From the NCBI GenBank assembly GCA_944381505.1, contig CALWLK010000089.1, positions 1-39,778 of the forward strand: a stretch of 39,778 bases of DNA, written 5' to 3'. The notes below the pieces were generated by a model, which saw only the letters and a program-made list of their open reading frames with translations, was not told where the DNA came from and made no database searches. The stretch comes from an uncultured Lachnospiraceae bacterium. GTDB lineage: Bacteria > Bacillota > Clostridia > Lachnospirales > Lachnospiraceae. The first letter of the stretch is position 1. Every line of letters starts with the position of its first letter. A program made the translations under genes and the position numbers. Shown here in pieces: positions 1-7,764 of this stretch.

Positions 1-2
1 TG

Positions 3-1313
3 AGCCTTCTTATGGCGGGGGCAATGTTTATGGTAAGCCCTGTGGCGGCGTTTGGGGCCAATTTAGACGTCTATGAGGAGGATGATCCCAAGCACGGAGA
101 CCCGAACAGCGATGACACAAGCTTGAAATCTGTAACAATATATGGCGGTGAGGTAGATATAGACGGCTCCGACATAACTGTAAAATATAGACTTACAGAT
201 TACCCTTCGGAATCGGATATTTTTATCAAGGTTACAGATGATGACAAGACCTATGAAGATTGGAGAATGGAAAGTACATATTGGGTGCGGGTGAATATTG
301 TAGATGAGCATTATGCCGAGGTGGAGGATCTGAGAACAGATGACGGAGGAAAGACCTGGACCTTCACCGTGAGAGCTGCGGACGGGGAGACTACTCAGGA
401 CTATACTATCCATATAGAGCTTGTGGAAGACGCTTTCAACTGCGGACATGACTCCTACGAGTGGGTGCAGTACGTAGGCCACGGCCAAGTTGGCGAAGAT
501 GCTGACGGAGAGCATGCACTGCGTTGTACCGTCTGCGGAAAGTATAAACCCGGAGGAGCAAGAGATGTGGAGACGGAATTCTGCGAGTGGGAACTCATAG
601 ACGAGGGCTATAACCGCACTATGGAAAAGGAAGGACTTGCGGATCTGTATCAGTGTAGTGTGTGCGGAGCCTATAAAGTCTATTTCCATAATACCAGGTA
701 TGAAAAGGTGTTGGAACAGGGAGAGGATGTGGACGAGGCGAGAAGGGTAGAATCCATCAATGAGGAGGCTCGCAATGCATTTGGGACCGAACCACGAGAA
801 GATACTCCCATGATGTATGAGGGAAGGCCTGACGAGGAGGAATTCCTTGACGAGTGGAATGCGGAGCAGGAGGAAAAACAGGAGGCTCTTGAGGAAGCCT
901 TGAAGCACGGAAACGGTACATGGCAGAAGGACGGGATCGGTTGGTGGTTCCGCTTCCATGACGGAAGTTACCCTCAGAACACTTGGTGGCTGTGTACGAC
1001 CGACGGAGGCTCAGGCTGGTATCACTTTGACAGTGAGGGCTATATGCACCATGGCTGGCTTGCGGGAAGCGACGGACATACCTATTATCTCCATGACACA
1101 GAGGACGGAAACTATGGAGCGATGCTCATAGGTTGGCAGTGGATAGACGGAAACGGAGACGGGCTTAAGGAGTGCTATTACTTTAATCAGGACGACACAA
1201 ACAGCCTTGGTCTTCCCCAAGGGGCAATGTTAAAAAATACGACCACCCCTGACGGCTACACCGTAAATGCAAACGGAGAGTGGGTAGTAGACGGCGTGGT
1301 GCAGACAATGTAA
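3..1313 (+). CDS. Secreted cell-wall-binding repeat protein (5' end outside window)
   Basis: The reading frame is open from the first bases, and the visible N-terminus is the hydrophobic core of a signal peptide ending near AAFGA, so the true start lies upstream. After it comes an acidic beta-rich segment of about 120 residues that resembles a cadherin-like/Ig-like sandwich. Two cysteine-containing stretches follow, each ending in CxxC (CTVCGKY and CSVCGAY), possibly zinc-ribbon-like. A Glu-rich linker leads to a C-terminal block of aromatic/Gly repeats (GTWQKDGIGWWF, GWYHFDSEGYMHHGW, GWQWIDGNGDG) typical of choline-/glucan-binding cell-wall repeats. From family knowledge, such repeats hold secreted proteins at the cell surface. 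The N-terminal half has no recognisable enzyme motif, so its role is unknown. A strong terminator follows. The partial gene at the right edge of the window has the same kind of repeats. Confidence 0.75.
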   Translation, partial: SLLMAGAMFMVSPVAAFGANLDVYEEDDPKHGDPNSDDTSLKSVTIYGGEVDIDGSDITVKYRLTDYPSESDIFIKVTDDDKTYEDWRMESTYWVRVNIVDEHYAEVEDLRTDDGGKTWTFTVRAADGETTQDYTIHIELVEDAFNCGHDSYEWVQYVGHGQVGEDADGEHALRCTVCGKYKPGGARDVETEFCEWELIDEGYNRTMEKEGLADLYQCSVCGAYKVYFHNTRYEKVLEQGEDVDEARRVESINEEARNAFGTEPREDTPMMYEGRPDEEEFLDEWNAEQEEKQEALEEALKHGNGTWQKDGIGWWFRFHDGSYPQNTWWLCTTDGGSGWYHFDSEGYMHHGWLAGSDGHTYYLHDTEDGNYGAMLIGWQWIDGNGDGLKECYYFNQDDTNSLGLPQGAMLKNTTTPDGYTVNANGEWVVDGVVQTM

Positions 1314-1342
1314 TACAGAAAGGTTATGGTTTAAACTGTAAG

Positions 1343-1369
1343 AAAGAGGAGCTCCGGGCTCCTCTTTTT
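1343..1369 (+). terminator. Rho-independent terminator after the cell-wall protein
   Basis: A perfect 10-bp stem (AAAGAGGAGC paired with GCTCCTCTTT) with a 5-nt loop ends in a T-rich tract, 30 bases after the stop codon of the secreted protein. Confidence 0.8.
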
Positions 1370-1410
1370 ACGCATTTAAAAGCGCTTGATACAGAGGGGA
1401 TAAGACAGGT

Positions 1411-1438
1411 TTGCACTCAGTACAAAAACCGGTATAAT
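1411..1438 (+). promoter_or_regulatory. Predicted sigma-A-type promoter for the winged-helix fragment and trmB
   Basis: TTGCAC is followed after 16 bp by a consensus TATAAT. The site lies just after a strong terminator and upstream of the coupled winged-helix/trmB pair, so it probably drives trmB. Confidence 0.55.
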
Positions 1439-1480
1439 GACATAAGACCGAATCTTAACTACTATACAGAAAACACTCAA

Positions 1481-1528
1481 GTTGCGATTGACATTGCGAT
1501 TGATGTTGCGATTGACATTGCGATTGAT
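1481..1528 (+). repeat. Two exact tandem copies of a 24-bp unit encoding VAIDIAID
   Basis: Bases 1481-1504 and 1505-1528 are identical. Each copy is itself a near-duplicate of a 12-bp unit (GTTGCGATTGAC / ATTGCGATTGAT). In the frame of the downstream winged-helix fragment this reads VAIDIAID twice. Short tetrapeptide-repeat linkers between the ATPase domain and the C-terminal winged helix occur in COG2865 (AlbA_2/AAA_4) regulators, so this may be the remnant of such a linker. Confidence 0.8.
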
Positions 1529-1531
1529 GAC

Positions 1532-1792
1532 ATGGCAGTTACAGCATTGACAAAAGCAAAGATTCGTTCAATTTTTGACCATACGGGCTACGACATACCA
1601 TTCGGACGAAAAGATATCGCAGAGATTGTCGGAGTATCACAAACGGCTGCGGGGAATGTTATTAATAAGTTGAAAGCAGCGGACATGATCGAATCGGTCA
1701 GGGGCCTTGGAAAAGGAAAGTATAAATTCAAAAAGAAGAACAAAAGGTCTGAAGAAAAATCACAAGATAAAAACGCAGGAGAAAATTTATGA
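1532..1792 (+). CDS. Stand-alone winged-helix fragment of a COG2865-type regulator (possible remnant)
   Basis: From the first in-frame ATG after the promoter this frame gives about 86 residues. Its core (PFGRKDIAEIVGVSQTAAG followed by a GKGKYKF end) looks like the C-terminal winged helix of RecG-related COG2865/AlbA_2 transcription regulators. The upstream ATP-binding portion is absent. The open frame continues upstream through the VAIDIAID repeat and even through the preceding terminator, but has no other ATG there except one inside the previous gene. No good ribosome binding site precedes ATG 1532. The stop overlaps the trmB start (ATGA), which suggests translational coupling. It is either a decayed regulator or a DNA-binding piece kept as a small protein; the sequence does not decide. 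The C-terminus is a Lys/Glu-rich tail. Confidence 0.45.
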   Translation: MAVTALTKAKIRSIFDHTGYDIPFGRKDIAEIVGVSQTAAGNVINKLKAADMIESVRGLGKGKYKFKKKNKRSEEKSQDKNAGENL

Positions 1793-2529
1793 GAATACGC
1801 CATATCAAGGGGGCCGAGGAGGCTGTGGCACAAAGCCCCTATGTAATAAACGAGCCCGCAGATTTCAGAGGTCAGTGGAGAGAGAAGATATTTTTAAATG
1901 ACAATCCCATCTATCTTGAGGTGGGCATGGGCATGGGGAAATTCATAAGGACCCACGCCTTGAATAATACTGATATAAATTATATAGGCTTTGAGATAAA
2001 CACCACGGTCTTATATAAATCTCTAAAGAGATACGAGAGGCTCCTTGAGGACTTGAGTAAGGAAAAGGCAGGAGCCGGAGAAATGAGTGAGGAGTCGGGA
2101 AAGGAAAACAGTGGCCTCAAAGAAGCGGGGGAGAGCAAAAAAAAGCTCTATAATCTCAGATTCATCCGCCAGGATGCCAGGTTTCTCGCCGATGACTTTG
2201 CCGACTGTGAGGTGGACAGGATATATCTGAACTTCTCCGACCCTTGGCCCAAGGACAAAAACGCCAACAAGCGCCTCACCTCTCCCGTGTTCATGAAGCT
2301 TTACGACCGAATACTGAAGAAAGACGGGGTGATAGAGTTTAAGACCGACAACGAGGGACTCTTTGACTACTCCCTTCAAAGCATACCCGAGTCGGGCTGG
2401 AGGATAGAGGCTGTTACGAGGGACCTTCACAAGGATGCGGTCATGAATGAGGGAAATATAATGACCGAGTACGAGGAGAAGTTCTCCGGAAAGGGGAACC
2501 CCATATTTAAGCTCATAGCCTCAAGATAA
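1789..2529 (+). CDS. trmB: tRNA (guanine-N7-)-methyltransferase TrmB
   Basis: This is a SAM-dependent methyltransferase that makes m7G46 in the variable loop of tRNAs. Visible signatures are the SAM-binding EVGMGMGKF motif, the family motif NFSDPWPKDKNANKRL, and the C-terminal FKTDNEGLFDYS region. At 246 residues it is longer than the Bacillus protein (about 213) because of a charged Ser/Glu/Lys insertion at roughly residues 88-117, between the SAM-binding half and the LRFIRQDAR strand. The start ATG has an AGGAG site a few bases upstream and overlaps the stop of the preceding winged-helix fragment. Confidence 0.93.
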   Translation: MRIRHIKGAEEAVAQSPYVINEPADFRGQWREKIFLNDNPIYLEVGMGMGKFIRTHALNNTDINYIGFEINTTVLYKSLKRYERLLEDLSKEKAGAGEMSEESGKENSGLKEAGESKKKLYNLRFIRQDARFLADDFADCEVDRIYLNFSDPWPKDKNANKRLTSPVFMKLYDRILKKDGVIEFKTDNEGLFDYSLQSIPESGWRIEAVTRDLHKDAVMNEGNIMTEYEEKFSGKGNPIFKLIASR

Positions 2530-2555
2530 GCCCATAGCATAGAGTTAAGCGCCGG

Positions 2556-2575
2556 TCCCCGAATGTGAGCGGGGA
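2556..2575 (+). terminator. Weak hairpin after trmB (possible terminator)
   Basis: A 6-bp stem TCCCCG/CGGGGA with an 8-nt loop is followed by GCAAAAATAAAAAAA, an A-rich rather than T-rich tail, so termination on the plus strand is uncertain. The rest of the 220-base gap up to trxA holds small imperfect hairpins only. Confidence 0.3.
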
Positions 2576-2749
2576 GCAAAAATAAAAAAAGCCTGAAGCA
2601 ATTATAAATGAAGTTTTAGGAACTGTTCATATCGGGGAAACAAAATAATTGTAGAATGAAAACACATAAAAGCAGTTCTGCATAAAGAACCGGGTCCTTG
2701 GAGAGGGACTGTAAACACTACTACTAAGCCCAAAGAGGAGAACTGATAT

Positions 2750-3067
2750 ATGGCAAAGATATTTACCGCTGAGGAATTTGACAGAGAGGCCCTTTCCGCA
2801 GAGGTGGCCTTCGTGGATTTTTACGCCGACTGGTGCGGCCCCTGTCAGGGAATGGCCCCCATCATGGACAGACTCTCGGAGAAATTTGAGGGAAGAGCCG
2901 TTGTGGGAAAGGTGAATGTGGACGCCTCCCCCGAGGTGGCGAGAAGGTACCGGGTCATGTCCATCCCTTCAATGTTCATATTCAAAAAGGGAGAGATAGT
3001 AAGGAGCTTCATAGGCTTTACCGATGAGGCCACATTGGAGGCGGCCATAGAGGCGGCTCTCAAATAG
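2750..3067 (+). CDS. trxA: Thioredoxin
   Basis: This small cytosolic disulfide reductase is 105 residues, the normal thioredoxin length. The active site is WCGPC with Cys29 and Cys32, preceded by the usual FVDFYAD strand. The conserved cis-proline is in MSIPSMFIF, and GEIVRSFIGF matches the final strands. It keeps reduced the active-site cysteines of enzymes such as ribonucleotide reductase and peroxiredoxins (family knowledge). The start is supported by GAGGAG upstream. No reductase gene lies nearby. Confidence 0.95.
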   Translation: MAKIFTAEEFDREALSAEVAFVDFYADWCGPCQGMAPIMDRLSEKFEGRAVVGKVNVDASPEVARRYRVMSIPSMFIFKKGEIVRSFIGFTDEATLEAAIEAALK

Positions 3068-3113
3068 GTATATGCACTCCGGAAGGAATTATTAATTTTT
3101 TCTGAAAAAACGG

Positions 3114-3142
3114 TTGACAAGCCTTGGAAAATATTATATTAT
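3114..3142 (+). promoter_or_regulatory. Promoter for tRNA-Lys
   Basis: Consensus TTGACA is followed after 17 bp by TATTAT, 37 bases before the mature tRNA. Confidence 0.75.
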
Positions 3143-3144
3143 TA

Positions 3145-3168
3145 TGCACGTTCACTCAAGAACGTGCA
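3145..3168 (+). repeat. Perfect hairpin in the tRNA-Lys leader
   Basis: A 9-bp inverted repeat TGCACGTTC/GAACGTGCA with a 6-nt loop lies directly after the -10 box, covering the predicted transcription start and the 5' leader removed by RNase P. It could be an operator or an RNA leader hairpin. Confidence 0.7.
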
Positions 3169-3178
3169 TATTTAATGC

Positions 3179-3251
3179 GCACCCTTAGCTCAGTTGGTAG
3201 AGCAGTAGACTCTTAATCTATTTGTCCAGGGTTCGAGTCCCTGAGGGTGCA
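3179..3251 (+). tRNA. tRNA-Lys(CTT)
   Basis: This is a 73-nt cloverleaf. The acceptor stem GCACCCT pairs with AGGGTGC, the D-arm has AGCTCAGTTGGTAGAGC, the anticodon loop is CTCTTAA (anticodon CUU), and the T-arm contains GGTTCGAGTCC. The discriminator base is A. CCA is not encoded. Confidence 0.96.
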
Positions 3252-3255
3252 TTAC

Positions 3256-3305
3256 AGAAGTTCTGATTTTGCGACGGAAGAGCGCGGGGTCGGAACTTCT
3301 TTTTT
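3256..3305 (+). terminator. Terminator after tRNA-Lys
   Basis: The arms AGAAGTTC and GAACTTCT form the base of a long hairpin that extends inward with wobble pairs. It ends in a run of T residues. Confidence 0.75.
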
Positions 3306-3339
3306 GCAAAACATTTAAAAATAATTAAATGAATATAAC

Positions 3340-3368
3340 TTGAAAAAAACATATATTGAGAGTAAACT
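3340..3368 (+). promoter_or_regulatory. Possible promoter upstream of the HEPN/SH3 gene and V-ATPase operon
   Basis: TTGAAA and TAAACT are separated by 17 bp. They are followed by a leader of about 40 bases and an AGGAGG site before ATG 3417. The -10 box is weak. Confidence 0.4.
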
Positions 3369-3416
3369 CTAAGAATAAAAGTAAAGGTAATCAAATCCGA
3401 TATTTCAGGAGGAGTT

Positions 3417-4409
3417 ATGGCGGACGTAAGAAACACCGGAACATGGCAGAGAGTTGAGCGGGGCTACAGCGATATGCAGAGCCTCATAAGCAGAGGAGAG
3501 TATAATCTTGCTCTGGTAAAGGGTCGTCAGACCATAGAGCAGATCATCAGGCTTCGCGCCGCCAAGAATTTCGTCATATATACGGATCTTGCAGAGACTA
3601 TAGACAATCTTTACAGGGACGGCTACATAGGCTCCGAGTCCAGAGATGCGAGCCATACCATCAGGACCCTCGGCAACAGGGCTGTCCATGAGGGGGACAA
3701 CAGCCCCAAGGACGCCGCAGCCGCCTTAAAGCTCCTTGGAAAAGAGATGAGGGCCTTCGTTGAAGGAGACGAGGGGGAGGGCGAGCGCACTCCGGTAATG
3801 ATAAAGCCTGAGAGAGGCCGCAGTCAGAGGCAGCCTGAGAGGAGACAGGCCCCTCGAAATGAGGGCAGGGATATAGAGCTCATGTCTGACAGGCAAAATC
3901 CCCGCAGAAGCCTTCAAAGAGGGCAGAGGGGAGGCTCCGGGACTCAGAGCCGCAGAGGAGGAGCGCCTGCGAGACCTCAGAGGCAGAGCTCCGGGGGCGG
4001 TGTAAACATATACGACGTTCTCAGGATATTGATACCCCTTATATGTATCATCCTTCTGGTGATACTCATCAGAAATCTCATCCCTTCGGGGGAGGAGACG
4101 GCTACGAGCCCTGTGGAGACCACCACCGAGGCTGTGCCCGTGGAGACAGTGCCGGAGACGGTGCCTCCCACAACGGAGCCGCCTACAGAGGCCCCCACGA
4201 GATATATGATAAAGGGCAACAACGTAAATGTGCGCTATGAGCCCAACACAGGTGCCAGGATATATGAGCAGCTTTCCGACGGGACCGAGATCGGAGAGAT
4301 CGAGGAGGTCGAAGGCGGCGACTGGGTGAAGATAACGAGAGACGGCGGAGAGTACTATGTGGGCAGAGATTACGTTACTCCCATAGAGGACGCAGGAACT
4401 GAGGAGTAG
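3417..4409 (+). CDS. Membrane-anchored protein: DUF4145/HEPN-like domain, TM helix, extracellular SH3b domain
   Basis: Residues 1-115 form a helical domain (NLALVKGRQTIEQIIRLRAA ... GNRAVHEGD) resembling DUF4145/HEPN-like domains. Next comes a highly basic, Arg/Gln/Gly-rich low-complexity stretch (about 125-195), then one strong transmembrane helix (LRILIPLICIILLVILI, about 205-222). An acidic Thr/Pro/Glu-rich linker follows (about 225-260), and the end is a bacterial SH3 domain (YMIKGNNVNVRYEPNTGARI ... VKITRDGGEYYVGRDYV). The positive-inside rule puts the HEPN-like part in the cytosol and the SH3b part outside, where such domains usually bind peptidoglycan. Its function is unknown; it could link envelope state to a cytosolic activity. 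The V-ATPase operon starts 43 bases downstream and may be co-transcribed. The start ATG follows AGGAGG. Confidence 0.7.
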   Translation: MADVRNTGTWQRVERGYSDMQSLISRGEYNLALVKGRQTIEQIIRLRAAKNFVIYTDLAETIDNLYRDGYIGSESRDASHTIRTLGNRAVHEGDNSPKDAAAALKLLGKEMRAFVEGDEGEGERTPVMIKPERGRSQRQPERRQAPRNEGRDIELMSDRQNPRRSLQRGQRGGSGTQSRRGGAPARPQRQSSGGGVNIYDVLRILIPLICIILLVILIRNLIPSGEETATSPVETTTEAVPVETVPETVPPTTEPPTEAPTRYMIKGNNVNVRYEPNTGARIYEQLSDGTEIGEIEEVEGGDWVKITRDGGEYYVGRDYVTPIEDAGTEE

Positions 4410-4452
4410 GTATAAAAGACGGCTTCAGGGAGACAGTTAAGGAGGCACAAAT

Positions 4453-4773
4453 ATGCAGGAACTCATTGAAAAGATCGCAGAGATCGACGAGGAGACTGTC
4501 GGCATAGCCCGCAGCGCGGAGGAAGAAAAAAAGAGGATAGAGAGGGAGATGCGGGATCGCACTGCAAAGTACGACGCAGAGCTTTCACGGGACACGGATG
4601 AGAAGATCCTAAAGATAAAGGAGGAGCTTTCCGCAAAGGCCAAGGAGGAACTTTCCGCTCATGAGAAGGCCTGCGAGGCCGAGATAAAAAGGATAGAGAG
4701 GCTCTATGAGGAGAGGCATGGAGAGCTCTCCGAGGAGATAGTAAAGAGGATAACGGGAGAGGCGCGGGTATGA
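4453..4773 (+). CDS. ntpF: V-type ATP synthase subunit H/G-like (NtpF), peripheral stalk
   Basis: This protein has 106 residues, almost entirely a charged, alanine-rich coiled coil (EEEKKRIEREMRDRTAKYDA and onward), with the length and position of the peripheral-stalk H/G subunit. It pairs with subunit E to hold the catalytic head against rotation (family knowledge). It is the first gene of the nine-gene V-ATPase operon. The start ATG follows AAGGAGG, and its stop overlaps the start of subunit C. Confidence 0.8.
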   Translation: MQELIEKIAEIDEETVGIARSAEEEKKRIEREMRDRTAKYDAELSRDTDEKILKIKEELSAKAKEELSAHEKACEAEIKRIERLYEERHGELSEEIVKRITGEARV

Positions 4774-5807
4774 GATCGGATATTTCTTATGTCGGCATCT
4801 CCACAAAGATAAGAGGTATGCAGAGAAAGCTTCTCTCAAGCGAGGAGATAGCTTCCCTTTCGGAGTGCAACTCCGTGAGGGAGGCCGCCGAGAAGCTTAG
4901 CGAGTCGGAAGCCTACAGAGGCCTTGCGGAGAGGGCCGAGGGCAAGAGCCTTCACAGGTCCAACGTTGAGAAGCTCCTCTACTTTTCTCTGTTTGACGAC
5001 TTTGAGAAGCTTTACAGGTTTGCGGGCCTTCGCCAGAGAAAGTTCATGGATCTGTATTTCAAGCACTTTGAAGTCAGGATATTAAAAATTTGTTTGGAAA
5101 ACTGTATGGGAGGCCGGGGAGACATCCTAGGCCTCTCTAAATATGCGGAAATTTTGGGAAGACACCTCAAAACAGACGTCATAAAGCTGGCGCAGTCAAG
5201 GGATATGGCAGAGTTTGTGGAGAACCTTAAGGACACGGGCTATTACCCTATCCTAAAGAGGATAGAGGAGAGCGGGAAGGGTACGCTCCTTGACTATCAG
5301 ACGGCCATAGACATGAAATACTTCAACACCATGTGGAAGCTCAAGGACAAGCTTCTCTCAAAGGAGGATGCGAAGGTCATTGAAAATACCTTCGGAGTGA
5401 ATATAGACCTCTTAAATATCAACTGGATATACAGATCCAAGAAGTATTTCGGCCTGAGCGAGAGGGAGCTCTTCAATGTGCTTATCCCGGTGAGATACAA
5501 GCTCACCAAGGAAAATATCATAGAGATGGTGAAGGCTCCCGACATGAACGCCTTTTTCGAGGCCGAGAGGAAGCTTAGATACAGCGATATGATCCGGAGG
5601 CTGCGAAATAAGGACTTGGGGCTTACGGAGATATACGACAGGCTCCTTACTTCCTGCTACAGGCGGGAGAGCAGGAAAAGCCCCTATTCGGCGGCATCGA
5701 TAAACACCTACTTTTATCTGAAGGAGAGAGAGATCAAAAATATAGTTACGGCTCTTGAAAGCATACATTACAAGCTGCCTTTGAGGGCGAAGGAGGTCAA
5801 GCCTTGA
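4770..5807 (+). CDS. ntpC: V-type ATP synthase subunit C (d-like), central stalk cap
   Basis: These 345 residues match the V-ATPase C/AC39 family. They are soluble, all-helical and rich in YxxxxRxR-type repeats, with three related helical segments (for example FAGLRQRKFMDLYFKHFEVR and LLNINWIYRSKKYF). The protein sits on the rotor ring and connects it to the central shaft (D/F). It overlaps subunit H upstream and subunit I downstream by four bases each, a sign of coupled translation. Confidence 0.88.
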   Translation: MRSDISYVGISTKIRGMQRKLLSSEEIASLSECNSVREAAEKLSESEAYRGLAERAEGKSLHRSNVEKLLYFSLFDDFEKLYRFAGLRQRKFMDLYFKHFEVRILKICLENCMGGRGDILGLSKYAEILGRHLKTDVIKLAQSRDMAEFVENLKDTGYYPILKRIEESGKGTLLDYQTAIDMKYFNTMWKLKDKLLSKEDAKVIENTFGVNIDLLNINWIYRSKKYFGLSERELFNVLIPVRYKLTKENIIEMVKAPDMNAFFEAERKLRYSDMIRRLRNKDLGLTEIYDRLLTSCYRRESRKSPYSAASINTYFYLKEREIKNIVTALESIHYKLPLRAKEVKP

Positions 5808-7738
5808 TAGAGAAAATGACTTTTTTGACTGTCACCGGGCCTCGGGAAGATATTGACAGGGTGACGGAAAAGTATCTGAAAAAATATGAGTTTCAGCCGG
5901 AAAACGCTGTGACGGAGATAAAAAACGCCGGACAATTAACGCCCTTTACGCAGGAGAATCCTTACAAGGATGAGACCCTTGCCATAAAGCGTATAGTAAA
6001 GGAGTACGGAAATATCATCTCGGAGGTTTCCCCTGAGCCGAAAGAGCTCGGCATTAAGGAGGCCGCAGAGGCCGCTGGGGAGATAGAGGAGTTTCTCATG
6101 GAGCCTCTCTCAAGGAAGGTGAAGCTTTACGAGAAGGTGGAGGAATACACCCTCGCCTACAAAAAGATAGTTCCATTTATGGAGCTGGATTACGATATAT
6201 CGAAGATACTTCACTTCAACAATATAAAATTCAGCTTCGGAAGGATGCCCCTTGAATACTATTCAAAATTCATGGACTATGTATATGGCGATACTGACGT
6301 CATAGTCTGCGAGTGCAAGCGGGACGGAGATTTCGTGTGGCTTGTCTACTTCACTCCCAAGGCCTGCGAGGACAAGACGGACGCGGTGTTTGCCTCAATG
6401 TATTTTGAAAAGATATTCATTCCCGACGAGTATTCCGGAGCGCCTTTGGAGGCGATAGAGGCCTTCCACCGCAAGGCCTTGAATATGCAGCAGGAGATAT
6501 TTGATATAGATATGAAGATAGCCTCCTATTTGCAGGGAAGATGCGCCGACATAAAGGCCGCCGAGGAGAGGCTTTCGGATTTCGAGCTAAGCTACGGCAT
6601 CAGAAGATACGCCGCCTTTTCAAAGAGCGACAGCCACAGCTTCTATCTGCTCTGCGGATGGATGCCGGAGAGACAGGCGGAGAGCTTTGTCGAGGACATA
6701 AAGGACGATGAGAGAGTGTTCTTTACCTTGGAGAAGGATGAGAAAAAGCTCGGGGCAAAGCCTCCCACGAAGCTCATACACAAGGGGCTTTTAAAGCCCT
6801 TTGAGCTCTACACGAAGATGTACGGGCTTCCTGCGTACAACGAGCTTGACCCTACGCCCCTTCTGGCTCTTACTTACTCTGTGTTCTTCGGATTCATGTT
6901 CGGAGATCTGGGTCAGGGAGCGTTGCTCTTTCTGGGAGGGCTCCTTCTGTACAGGTTAAAGGGCATAAGCCTTGCGGGAATAATATCCCTGTGCGGAGTT
7001 TTCTCGATGATATTCGGAGTCATGTTCGGAAGCGTCTTCGGATTTGAGGACGTGATGGAGGCACTGTGGCTAAGGCCCCAAGAGGCTATGACGGAGCTTC
7101 CCGTCATAGGAAATCTCAACACCGTCTTTGCGGTGGCGGTGCTTCTGGGAATGATAATGATAATATTCACCATGATACTGAATATTATAAACGCCCTTAA
7201 ATCAGGGGATAAGGGGAGGCTTCTTTTTGACACAAACGGAGTGGCGGGACTGGTGTTTTATACAAGCCTCGTGGCCGCCATCGTGAGCTTCATGTCCGGA
7301 AAGCCCCTCATATCGGGAGTGTTTTTGGCAGTGCTCCTCATAGTGCCCTTGGTGGTGATGTTCTTTAAGGAGCCTCTGGAAAACGCCATGGAGGGCAAAA
7401 AGGAGCTCATAGACGGCGGAGTCGGCATGTTTATAACTCAGGGCTTCTTCGAGCTTTTTGAGGTAATGCTTTCCTTCTTCTCAAACACCCTGTCCTTCGT
7501 GCGTATAGGTGCCTTTGCCGTAAGCCATGCCGCCATGATGGGCGTCGTCATGATGCTTGCCGGGGCGGAAAACGGCGGGGACATAAATGTGATAGCCGTG
7601 ATCTTGGGCAATCTCTTTGTCTGCGGGCTTGAGGGACTTATAGTCGGCATACAGGTTTTGAGGTTGGAGTATTACGAGCTTTTTTCGAGGTTCTACAAGG
7701 GGACCGGCAGGGCCTTCGTCCCCTATGGAAGAAAATAA
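5804..7738 (+). CDS. ntpI: V-type ATP synthase subunit I (a-like), ion channel stator
   Basis: This is a 644-residue protein of normal length for the family. The N-terminal half (about 1-345) is soluble and forms the stator arm. The C-terminal half begins at DPTPLLALTYSVFFGFMFGDLG and carries about seven to eight membrane helices. The conserved segment ending NTLSFVRIGAFAVSHAAMM contains the essential arginine that faces the rotor carboxylates. It forms the ion half-channels next to the K ring. The ATG overlaps the end of subunit C. Confidence 0.95.
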   Translation: MIEKMTFLTVTGPREDIDRVTEKYLKKYEFQPENAVTEIKNAGQLTPFTQENPYKDETLAIKRIVKEYGNIISEVSPEPKELGIKEAAEAAGEIEEFLMEPLSRKVKLYEKVEEYTLAYKKIVPFMELDYDISKILHFNNIKFSFGRMPLEYYSKFMDYVYGDTDVIVCECKRDGDFVWLVYFTPKACEDKTDAVFASMYFEKIFIPDEYSGAPLEAIEAFHRKALNMQQEIFDIDMKIASYLQGRCADIKAAEERLSDFELSYGIRRYAAFSKSDSHSFYLLCGWMPERQAESFVEDIKDDERVFFTLEKDEKKLGAKPPTKLIHKGLLKPFELYTKMYGLPAYNELDPTPLLALTYSVFFGFMFGDLGQGALLFLGGLLLYRLKGISLAGIISLCGVFSMIFGVMFGSVFGFEDVMEALWLRPQEAMTELPVIGNLNTVFAVAVLLGMIMIIFTMILNIINALKSGDKGRLLFDTNGVAGLVFYTSLVAAIVSFMSGKPLISGVFLAVLLIVPLVVMFFKEPLENAMEGKKELIDGGVGMFITQGFFELFEVMLSFFSNTLSFVRIGAFAVSHAAMMGVVMMLAGAENGGDINVIAVILGNLFVCGLEGLIVGIQVLRLEYYELFSRFYKGTGRAFVPYGRK

Positions 7739-7764
7739 ATCAATTAAAAAGGAGATTCTTAAAA

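Noticed and set aside
63..959. Long minus-strand open frame of 298 codons opposite the first gene.
   Set aside because: It is a mirror of a purine-rich coding strand, has no ribosome binding site, and the plus-strand frame has clear secretion and cell-wall repeats.
1481..1528. 24-bp tandem repeats considered as a CRISPR or iteron array.
   Set aside because: There are only two adjacent copies with no spacers, in frame with a coding fragment whose family is known for repeat linkers.
1280..1531. Upstream extension of the winged-helix frame starting at ATG 1280.
   Set aside because: That ATG is within the preceding gene, and the frame would run through its rho-independent terminator (1343-1369).
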